Positions 15,575 to 21,542 of a DNA stretch of 37,386 nucleotides are shown here, piece by piece. This DNA comes from Magnetococcales bacterium HA3dbin3 (lineage in GTDB: Bacteria > Pseudomonadota > Magnetococcia > Magnetococcales > DC0425bin3). A program made the position numbers and the translations under genes. The stretch lies in assembly GCA_002753495.1 (NCBI GenBank), contig PEAJ01000006.1, forward strand, positions 1 to 37,386. The letters are read 5' to 3'. Every line of letters starts with the position of its first letter. The first letter of the stretch is position 1. Under the pieces are notes generated by a model, which saw nothing but the letters and a program-made list of their open reading frames with translations, was not told the origin of the DNA and made no database searches.

Positions 15575-15871
15575 TGAGCAGAAATTTATCTTGTCGGCAC
15601 GCTCGCCGATCGCAAAAAAATTGTTCACATGATAGGCAATCCGGGCAGGATATGCCCATCTTGCAGGCATCTCTTGACAGATCGGCCCAACCGTGATGCG
15701 GATAACATCATGAATGTTCGATACTTTAAAATTGGCATGAATTGTGCTTAACGTAAAAGTCAAGGCGCGCAGCCGGTCATCGCCACCCCCTGCACGCCAA
15801 GCCGGGCCCTTGCGCCCCTGCGCGGGAGGTTTTCTCCGAACAATGCCCGTGTCTGCCGGGGAGAAACAATC
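15575..15871 (+). promoter_or_regulatory. Leader region of the NifQ-like gene
   Basis: About 300 bp without a gene. It contains a sigma-54 promoter match (15733-15748) and, 30 bp upstream of it, CGT-N10-ACA (15692-15707), one base off the NifA site TGT-N10-ACA. It also contains a TTGACA at 15674-15679 without a good -10. Between 15760 and 15871 an untranslated leader would carry a GC-rich stretch and a GGGAG/CTCC mini-hairpin near the start. I see no known riboswitch. Confidence 0.4.
15733..15748 (+). promoter_or_regulatory. Sigma-54 (-24/-12) promoter match
   Basis: TGGCATGAATTGTGCT matches the RpoN consensus TGGCAC-N5-TTGC closely, with the essential GG (15734-15735) and GC (15746-15747) exactly ten bases apart. 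It lies upstream of a NifQ-like gene, and nif genes are typically driven by sigma-54 and NifA. Transcription would begin near 15759, leaving a leader of about 110 nt. Confidence 0.6.
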
Positions 15872-16444
15872 ATGTTCACGATGGCCATCGCCGACCTGTC
15901 CTGCCCCACACAACCCAATACCGGGTCGAACAACCCGAACCCGGGCTTCGTTGGACAGATGATTGCCAGCCAGCGTCTCGGGCGTGGCGCGATGCCTTCG
16001 CGGCTGGGTCTGTCAAAAACGGCCTTTGCCCGCATGGCGCGATCCTACCGCCTGCAGACGACACACCCATCAGGGTCGGGCGTGCCGCAACACGACCTTT
16101 TCCTGACACCGGAACGCAACGACCTGCTCTACCTGCTCGACGACCACGGTACGGTGGTCCAGCACGAGGTGCTGTGGATGGCGTCGATCGTCGCCACCGG
16201 CTACATCGGACCGGACACGCTGTGGGCGAACCTCGGCCTGCGCGGCGAGGAGGAGCTTGATCGTCTCATGCTGCACAATTTTCGCACCCTGGCGCAGCGT
16301 AACGCCGGCCACGTCGAATGGAAGGAGTTCCTGCGCTGCCAGCTGTGCGAACAGGAGGGGATCATCCCCGCCGCGCCTTCCGTGCGCCTGGCGCGACGGG
16401 GTCACCTCTTCGGTCTCGGCCTCGAGCGCCCGGTCATGCCGTAA
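15872..16444 (+). CDS. NifQ-like protein lacking the cysteine cluster
   Basis: A 190-residue protein that follows NifQ along its length. It has LGRGAMPSRLGLSKTAFARM near residue 35-55 (compare the RMGLSPRDW region of Klebsiella NifQ as I recall it). It also has LWANLGLRGEEELDRLM, NFRTLAQRNAGHVEWKEFL and QLCEQEGI near 118-165. NifQ delivers molybdenum for FeMo-cofactor through a C-terminal cysteine motif (C-x4-C-x2-C-x5-C type). Here the matching stretch reads AAPSVRLARRGHLFGLG, with no cysteine. The only cysteines nearby are in RCQLCE, plus one near the N-terminus. Reading the other frames does not restore the motif, so this is not a simple frameshift. It is either a repurposed family member or a protein on its way out. 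GGGGAG precedes the ATG. It stands alone, between a glycosyltransferase and fba. Confidence 0.65.
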   Translation: MFTMAIADLSCPTQPNTGSNNPNPGFVGQMIASQRLGRGAMPSRLGLSKTAFARMARSYRLQTTHPSGSGVPQHDLFLTPERNDLLYLLDDHGTVVQHEVLWMASIVATGYIGPDTLWANLGLRGEEELDRLMLHNFRTLAQRNAGHVEWKEFLRCQLCEQEGIIPAAPSVRLARRGHLFGLGLERPVMP

Positions 16445-16521
16445 CAGCTGGCACCGAATCGCCGTCATACGCACGCCGACCTCGGCGACACCCCGCCGCC
16501 AAACGCCCGCGCCAACGCCAA

Positions 16522-16556
16522 ACGCCCCGGCGAGACGTGCCCCTTGCCCGGGGCGT
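16522..16556 (-). terminator. GC hairpin in the NifQ-like/fba gap, distal
   Basis: Inverted arms ACGCCCCGG (16522-16530) and CCGGGGCGT (16548-16556) form a 9-bp stem. The sequence resembles the proximal hairpin at 16631-16662. It lies between convergent genes and could serve either strand. The rest of 16445-16693 is cytosine-rich and shows no gene. Confidence 0.5.
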
Positions 16557-16630
16557 GCGGCGCGGCACCGCCGGCGACCGGCGAGGAAAAGCCTCGGCGG
16601 GAAAACCCCCACCCCGCCGCCAAACGCAAA

Positions 16631-16662
16631 ACGCCCCAGCGAGGGGTACCCCGCCGGGGCGT
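16631..16662 (-). terminator. Intrinsic terminator of fba
   Basis: On the minus strand ACGCCCC (16662-16656) pairs with GGGGCGT (16637-16631), enclosing a GGGGTACCCC palindrome, and is followed by TTTTGCGTTT. It begins 32 nt after the fba stop codon, which is the expected position for a rho-independent terminator. Confidence 0.7.
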
Positions 16663-16693
16663 GCATGCCATCGATAATCGGCGAAGAGAGACT

Positions 16694-17704
16694 CTAGCCG
16701 AAGATCGCCTTGCCCTGACCGGCCGAACCAAGGACGGTCTTGTTCTTCTCGATGATCATCTTTTTCAGCTCATCGCGCGCCGGGCCGAGGTACTTGCGCG
16801 GGTCAAACTCGGCGGGCTTTTCGGCGAAGGTTTTGCGGATGATGGCGGTCATCGCCAGGCGGCCATCGGAGTCGATGTTGATCTTGCACACCGCCGACTG
16901 CGTGGCACGACGCAGCTGCTCGGCCGGAATGCCGACCGCATCCTTCAACTTGCCGCCGTTGGAGTTGATCATGTTGACATAGCTCGGCACCACCGAGGAG
17001 GCGCCGTGCAAAACGATCGGGAAACCGGGGATGCGCTTTTCGATCTCTTCGAGGATGTCGAAGCGCAAGGGGGGCGGCACCAGCACGCCCTCGGCGTTGC
17101 GGGTGCACTGATCGGGCTTGAACTTGTTGGCGCCGTGCGAGGTACCGATCGAGATCGCCAGGGAGTCAACACCGGTCTTGCTGACAAACTCCTCGACTTC
17201 CGAGGGCTGCGTGTAGGTGGACTTTTCGGCGACGACATCATCCTCGATGCCGGCAAGCACACCCAGCTCGCCCTCGACCGTCACGTCATGCTGGTGGGCA
17301 TACTCGACCACCTGCCTGGTCAGGGCGATGTTGTCGGCGAAGGAGTGGTGCGAACCGTCGATCATCACCGAGGAGAACCCGGTGTCGATGCAGGACTTGC
17401 ACAGCTCCAGGGTGTCGCCGTGGTCAAGATGCAGGGCAAACTTGAGGTGCGGATTGGTCTCCTTCAACATCTGTGCCGCGCCCTGGGCCAGGAAACGCAA
17501 CAGGGTCTGGTTGGCATACTTGCGCGCGCCGCTCGACACCTGCAGGATGAAGGGGGAATCGGACTCGCCGCAGCCGGTGACAATGGCTTGCAGCTGCTCC
17601 ATGTTATTGAAATTATAGGCAGGAATGGCGAACTTTCCCTTGAATGCCGCTTCGAACATCTTCCTGGTGTTCACCAGACCGAGATCTTTGTAGCTGATAC
17701 CCAT
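16694..17704 (-). CDS. fba: Fructose-bisphosphate aldolase, class II
   Basis: A 336-residue zinc-dependent aldolase. It shows IPAYNFNNMEQLQAI near residue 27, the metal/catalytic LHLDHGD (Asp94, His95), MIDGSHHSF, VEGELGVLAGIED, the SIGTSHGANKF segment with a metal-ligand His, PIVLHGASSVV (third ligand His) and INIDSDGR. These are the standard class II motifs. It interconverts fructose 1,6-bisphosphate with the two triose phosphates in glycolysis, gluconeogenesis or the Calvin cycle. The start at 17704 has GAGGG upstream; the longer frame from 17767 is unsupported. It appears to be monocistronic, with a terminator downstream. It shares the triose-phosphate pool with gap, encoded 7 kb away on the same strand. 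Confidence 0.95.
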   Translation of the reverse strand: MGISYKDLGLVNTRKMFEAAFKGKFAIPAYNFNNMEQLQAIVTGCGESDSPFILQVSSGARKYANQTLLRFLAQGAAQMLKETNPHLKFALHLDHGDTLELCKSCIDTGFSSVMIDGSHHSFADNIALTRQVVEYAHQHDVTVEGELGVLAGIEDDVVAEKSTYTQPSEVEEFVSKTGVDSLAISIGTSHGANKFKPDQCTRNAEGVLVPPPLRFDILEEIEKRIPGFPIVLHGASSVVPSYVNMINSNGGKLKDAVGIPAEQLRRATQSAVCKINIDSDGRLAMTAIIRKTFAEKPAEFDPRKYLGPARDELKKMIIEKNKTVLGSAGQGKAIFG

Positions 17705-17954
17705 AAGAACCCTCTTTTCTATCGCTGCACGTTTAGGGATGACCCCGACTTTCACGGATGGTAACAACTTACCCAGGGCGCTTCAACCCTAAATTCGGCG
17801 ACCCACCGCTTCCGCCCTGGAATTTCGATTCCGGCAACACGGTTGCCGGCGGGCGTTGCAAGGCACGCTGTTCTTTGGTCGGCAACATGGTAGAATCGGC
17901 CCATCGTTCATTGTTCGCACCCGCATCGAAAACCCCAAGGCGAGGGAGAGGACC

Positions 17955-18215
17955 ATGCCCGAGGTTGTCATCTACTCCACCACCACCTGCCCCTATTGCG
18001 TCAAGGCGAAGAAACTGCTCGACAAAAAGCAGGTCGCCTACCAGGAGATCAACCTCACCCTCGACCCCGGCCGCCGCGACGAGATGCTCAAGCGCGCAAA
18101 CGGGCGCAAGACCGTGCCACAAATCTTCATCGGCAATCATCACGTCGGCGGTTGTGACGACCTCTACGCCCTGGAGTCGGAGGGCAGGCTCGACCCGCTC
18201 CTGACGGGTGCCTGA
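17955..18215 (+). CDS. grxC: Glutaredoxin 3-like protein
   Basis: An 86-residue dithiol glutaredoxin. It has the redox site CPYC (Cys12, Cys15) in YSTTTCPYCVKAKK, the TVPQIFIG cis-Pro segment and the GGCDDLYAL glutathione-binding turn. It reduces disulfides and glutathionylated proteins using glutathione. GAGGGAGAGG precedes the ATG at 17955; the longer frame from 17856 is an upstream artefact. It is the first gene of a three-gene run: the nitrilase-like gene starts 6 nt after its stop. An 8-bp inverted repeat (17831-17838/17842-17849) lies in the 250-bp gap to the divergent fba gene. Confidence 0.92.
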   Translation: MPEVVIYSTTTCPYCVKAKKLLDKKQVAYQEINLTLDPGRRDEMLKRANGRKTVPQIFIGNHHVGGCDDLYALESEGRLDPLLTGA

Positions 18216-18221
18216 CCACCC

Positions 18222-19064
18222 ATGCCGACGCAAGAGCCGCCATCGATTGCAACCAGGCCTTTTCTGGCCGCGGTCGTTCAGCTCTGTTCCGGGGCCGATC
18301 GCGCCGCCAACCTGGAGACGACGACGCACCTTCTGGAGCGCGCGGCGGCACGCGGCGCCGAGCTTGTGGTGTTGCCGGAAAATTTCTCCTTCATGGGCAA
18401 AACCGAGGAGAAAAAGCGACGCCACCATGAGGATCCCGAGGCCAGCCCAAGCCTGCGATTTCTCCTCGATTGTGCGCGTCGACTGCATCTGTGGATCGTC
18501 GGCGGCTCAATCCCGCTGCGCATCCCCGGCGGGGAGACGTGCACGAGCAGTTGTTTCGTCGTTGACCCGACTGGAGAGATACGCGCCCGCTACGACAAGA
18601 TTCACCTCTTCGATGTCACGCTCGGGGGTGGCGAGCCTTATCGGGAGTCGGCGGTGATCACCCCCGGCCATGTGCCGGTGACCGTTGCCACCCCCTTTGG
18701 CGTGCTTGGGCTTTCCATCTGCTATGATCTGCGCTTTCCGGAGCTTTACCGCCATCTGGTCAGCGCCGGGGCGACGATTCTGACCGTCCCTTCCGCCTTT
18801 ACCCTCACCACCGGCAAGGATCACTGGGAGGTGTTGCTGCGCGCGCGCGCGGTGGAAAATTTTGCCTTCGTTCTCGCTCCCAATCAGGGCGGCATCCACC
18901 CGGGCGGGCGTCGCACTTATGGTCATTCCCTGATCGTCGACCCCTGGGGCAGCGTCATTGCCCGTTGTGCCGATGGGGTGGGGTTGGCCCTGGCCGAGGT
19001 TGATCCGGCGCGCGTGCATGCGTGTCGCGAACAGATTCCCTGCCTGACGCATCGGGTCTTGTGA
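18222..19064 (+). CDS. Nitrilase-superfamily amidase (Nit1/YafV-like)
   Basis: A 280-residue carbon-nitrogen hydrolase with the full Glu-Lys-Cys catalytic triad: Glu53 in VVLPENF, Lys126 in RYDKIHLFD, and Cys167 in LSICYDLRFPELYR. The motif pattern (KIHLFDV, GEPYRES, CYDLRFPELYR, TGKDHWEVLLRARA, APNQGG) is that of Nit1-type enzymes, which remove the amide from deaminated glutathione in a metabolite-repair step. Its position 6 nt after a glutaredoxin gene fits a glutathione-linked function. The alternative is omega-amidase, which shares the fold. A methyltransferase gene follows 12 nt after the stop. Confidence 0.88.
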   Translation: MPTQEPPSIATRPFLAAVVQLCSGADRAANLETTTHLLERAAARGAELVVLPENFSFMGKTEEKKRRHHEDPEASPSLRFLLDCARRLHLWIVGGSIPLRIPGGETCTSSCFVVDPTGEIRARYDKIHLFDVTLGGGEPYRESAVITPGHVPVTVATPFGVLGLSICYDLRFPELYRHLVSAGATILTVPSAFTLTTGKDHWEVLLRARAVENFAFVLAPNQGGIHPGGRRTYGHSLIVDPWGSVIARCADGVGLALAEVDPARVHACREQIPCLTHRVL

Positions 19065-19076
19065 TTCCGATTCCCC

Positions 19077-20222
19077 ATGAACACCCCCGTCTCTTTCTAT
19101 CAGCACCACGGCATTCTCCCGGGCGTACACAAGGTTGACGATCTCCGGTCGCATTTTTCCCAGCGGGAGGCGTTGTTCCGGCAGTTGGGGATTGTGCCCC
19201 GACTTTTGCGTGATGCCAGGATTCTGGATATTGGCCCCGGCGGCGGGTATTACGCCTTGTACAATCTGGCGCAGCGCCCGCGTGCTTATGTCGTGCTTGA
19301 CCGCAACGCGCGGGCGATCGAACATCTAAAGCAAACGATCGCGCCGGTGCTGCATCCGGAGACCGTTCTCACCTTTCGCTGCGCGGATCTGCTGGAGATG
19401 GCGGTTGACGACACCTTCGACCTGGTCATCTGCGAGGCGGTGATTGCCTGGCAGCAGGAGCAGCCGGAGACGTTTCTTGAGCGCGTATCGGCGTTTGTGG
19501 CACCCGGCGGGGTGTTGTTGATCACCTGCATGGATTCGGCTTCGTGGTTGTTCGAGATGTTGCGTCGTCTGGCCGGGCGGCTGATCACCGGTCATGCGCT
19601 GGCGTTGGATGCGAGGCTTGCCTTGCTGGAGCCGGTTTTTGCCCCGCATTTGCACACCCTGGCGGCCGGCAATCGTCTGCCGGCGCAGTGGGTCATGACC
19701 AATCTGCTGGTGCCGCTGGTGGGTGGGCCGCTCTCCATGGGCACGGCGATCGCGACCCTGGCGGATGATTTTGTGCCGTTGGGCAGCGCGCCGCATTTCC
19801 TGACCGACTGGAGCTGGTACAAGCGTTATGCCGCGGGTTCGGGGGAGTATTGGCGCGAGGCGCGCACCCAGTATCACCGGAACCTGCACAATTTGCTCGA
19901 CCAGCGGCGGCTGCATCCGCCCAATCCGGAGGAGGCCAACCTGGAGCTCCTGGCCGCATGTGATTGGGCTTGTCGGCACATCCAGGCTTATGAAACCGAC
20001 CCTGACGTTGCACACGTGCGGGAGGCGCGGGAGGCAGTGGCGCGGATTGCCGATCTTGTCCGCGTCTACGATCCGGAGGTTGGTGCGGTGTTGTGTGCTT
20101 TTGGTCGGGCGTTGGACGATCACGCCAAAGCCGGTGCGTTTCTTTTCCCGGACGGATTTGCGCCTCTGTTTGGGCGCACGCAGCAGCATCTTTCTTTTGT
20201 GCGTCGTGTCGATGCGGGGTGA
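19077..20222 (+). CDS. SAM-dependent class I methyltransferase, substrate unknown
   Basis: A 381-residue protein. The N-terminal half has a Rossmann-fold methyltransferase core: motif I RILDIGPGGGYYALYNLA (about 47-64), the acidic end of strand two in YVVLDRNARAI, then LTFRCADLLEM and FDLVICEAVIAW, and GGVLLITCMDS. The C-terminal 200 residues are helical and unfamiliar to me (VPLVGGPLSMGTAI, SWYKRYAAG). It is the last gene of the grx/nitrilase-like operon. The SAM-binding part is secure; the substrate cannot be guessed. Its stop codon (20220-20222) overlaps the first bases of a structured interspersed repeat. Confidence 0.75.
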   Translation: MNTPVSFYQHHGILPGVHKVDDLRSHFSQREALFRQLGIVPRLLRDARILDIGPGGGYYALYNLAQRPRAYVVLDRNARAIEHLKQTIAPVLHPETVLTFRCADLLEMAVDDTFDLVICEAVIAWQQEQPETFLERVSAFVAPGGVLLITCMDSASWLFEMLRRLAGRLITGHALALDARLALLEPVFAPHLHTLAAGNRLPAQWVMTNLLVPLVGGPLSMGTAIATLADDFVPLGSAPHFLTDWSWYKRYAAGSGEYWREARTQYHRNLHNLLDQRRLHPPNPEEANLELLAACDWACRHIQAYETDPDVAHVREAREAVARIADLVRVYDPEVGAVLCAFGRALDDHAKAGAFLFPDGFAPLFGRTQQHLSFVRRVDAG

Positions 20223-20600
20223 TTGGATTCCGGGTTATTTGTGGTGGGCGGGATGGGATTCGGGGCAGGGTCCTGGTTGGGTTTGGGGCGAAGCCTTGAT
20301 TTTAAACTGTTAAAAGTGGTTGGGGGGTCCGGGGGGAGGCTTAAGCCTGCCCCCCGGCTTAGTCCAGGGCGAAGCCCTGGCGGGTCCAGGGCTCCGCCCT
20401 GGCGGGGTTCGGGGCGGAGCCCCGATGTTTTTGTATTCTTTTCTTCTTTTCTTCTTTTCTCTTCTTCTCTTTTGCTTTTCCGCCCCCCTACCCACGGGCG
20501 TATGTCGCATGCTTTTCGCGACATGCGCCCGCAGGGGGCGGCCATTGCCGTGTTGCTTTGCGCCGTTTGCAAAGCAACACGGCGGATTGCAGGTTTTTGC
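20221..20600 (+). repeat. Structured interspersed repeat, copy B
   Basis: It begins within the methyltransferase stop codon with the head GATTGGATTCCGGG...ATTTGTGG. Next are a near-perfect GC palindrome (about 20330-20359, CCGGGGGGAGGCTT/AAGCCTGCCCCCCGG) and three short GC hairpins with GAA, TCC and GGA loops (20370-20424). A 55-nt pyrimidine tract follows (20425-20481), then hairpin 2 (inner stem 20496-20508/20518-20530) and hairpin 3, a perfect 15-bp stem (20547-20561/20569-20583). GGATTGCAGG follows. The hairpins plus the T-rich tract form a good intrinsic terminator for the upstream operon. Confidence 0.85.
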
Positions 20601-20759
20601 GGTGCCGGAACTGTCTTCCTTCTCCTTGAGGGCGCGTTGCGTCTTTTTTCGAGGGGGCGCGTTGCACCCTTTTTTGCGGGCGCGTTGCGCAGGCAACACA
20701 CAACGCACGGCGGTGTGGAAACCGGGAAAAAAGACTCTGAAGGCGCTCTGGCCTTTGGA
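20601..20759. other. Core between the two inverted repeat copies, no gene
   Basis: This 160-bp stretch joins copies B and C. It contains GGGCGCGTTGC three times (20630-20640, 20655-20665, 20678-20688), each followed by a T-rich or GC-rich spacer. Arg/Lys-rich ORFs cross it on both strands. They continue into the hairpins, have no ribosome-binding site and look like chance frames. Confidence 0.5.
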
Positions 20760-21048
20760 AACCTGCAATCCGCCTGACGATTTTTGCTGGAAAACGCAAA
20801 AATCGTCAGGCAATGGCCGCCCCCTGCGGGCGCATGTCGCGAAAAGCATGCGACATACGCCCGTGGGTAGGGGGGCAAAAAAACAAAAAAATGTCGCGAA
20901 AAGCATGCGACATACGCCCGTGGGTAGGGGGGCAAAAAAACAAAAAAGAAGAAAAAACAAAAGACTCGGGGCTTCGCCCCGAACCCCACCAGGGAGCGCG
21001 GCCCCCTGGACCCCATCTCACTCGCCACAAATGGCCCGGAATCCAATC
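20760..21048 (-). repeat. Structured interspersed repeat, copy C, inverted relative to copy B
   Basis: Read on the minus strand, it starts 29 nt after the FHA gene stop with GATTGGATTCCGGGCC-ATTTGTGG. It continues with GGGGTCCAGGGGG, a GAA-loop GC hairpin (20966-20982), and a T/C tract. Hairpin 2 follows (20828-20840/20850-20862, partly duplicated), then hairpin 3 as a perfect 16-bp stem (20772-20787/20796-20811), then GGCGGATTGCAGGTTT. A 57-bp tandem duplication (20834-20890 and 20891-20947) lies inside. The 24-bp ends of B and C match in inverted orientation at 22 of 24 positions. Confidence 0.85.
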
Positions 21049-21077
21049 AACATCAACAACTACCACCACCACACCCA

Positions 21078-21530
21078 CTACACCCCACCACGACACACAA
21101 ACTGCAACTCAAGATCGGCAAGCTGAATACGATCCCCGGGATGCAACGCCGCCGGCAAGGAGATCCGCGCCCCCTCCTCCGGTGTCAGCGCAACACCATT
21201 GATACGCGTGCCATTACGACTGCCAAGATCGACAAGATACATCCGCCCCTCGATCCAATGCACCTCGGCATGACGACGCGAGATCATCGGCTCCACACCC
21301 AACTCGCAAGCAGTCAGATCAATCTGCACCATCACCGACGGCGGATCGCTGCGCCCAAGCAACATGCGCGCCTGGTTGAGCGGCCACTCCCGACCCACAC
21401 CCGGGCCGTTAAGCACGCACAAGGAACAACCACCGGGGACCGTCCGGTCGGCAGTCCCAAGCCCGGGAATGAGATCGAAGTCACGCACATCGCGCACCTT
21501 GTTCTCTCCATCCACGCAGCGGCAACACAC
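21078..21530 (-). CDS. FHA-domain protein at the end of the nuo operon
   Basis: A protein of up to 150 residues with one forkhead-associated domain covering most of its length: RMLLGRSDP (56-63), MISRRHAEVHW (82-92) and LVDLGSRNGTRINGV (99-113). These are the conserved Gly-Arg, Ser-Arg-His and Asn-Gly positions that read phosphothreonine peptides. The N-terminal 35 residues hold five cysteines and no recognised fold. The frame opens with a GTG at 21530. A GTG at 21497, preceded by GGAGA, is a credible alternative that would drop the first cysteines. The start is 12 nt from the nuoN stop, so the gene is almost certainly co-transcribed with complex I. The phosphorylated partner is unknown. A structured repeat follows its stop codon. 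Confidence 0.8.
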   Translation of the reverse strand: MCCRCVDGENKVRDVRDFDLIPGLGTADRTVPGGCSLCVLNGPGVGREWPLNQARMLLGRSDPPSVMVQIDLTACELGVEPMISRRHAEVHWIEGRMYLVDLGSRNGTRINGVALTPEEGARISLPAALHPGDRIQLADLELQFVCRGGV

Positions 21531-21542
21531 GCGCGACGGCGA

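Noticed and set aside
15674-15679. Sigma-70 -35 box TTGACA upstream of the NifQ-like gene
   Set aside because: No acceptable -10 hexamer at 16-18 bp (TGCGGA at 17). The sigma-54 match downstream is better.
16360-16444. Frameshift at the 3' end of the NifQ-like gene that removed the Cys motif
   Set aside because: Neither alternative frame encodes the expected Cys spacing, although one yields a single Pro-Cys.
20310-20960. Arg/Lys-rich ORFs across the inverted repeat pair
   Set aside because: They run through hairpins and homopolymer tracts, change frame with the duplications, and have no start signals.
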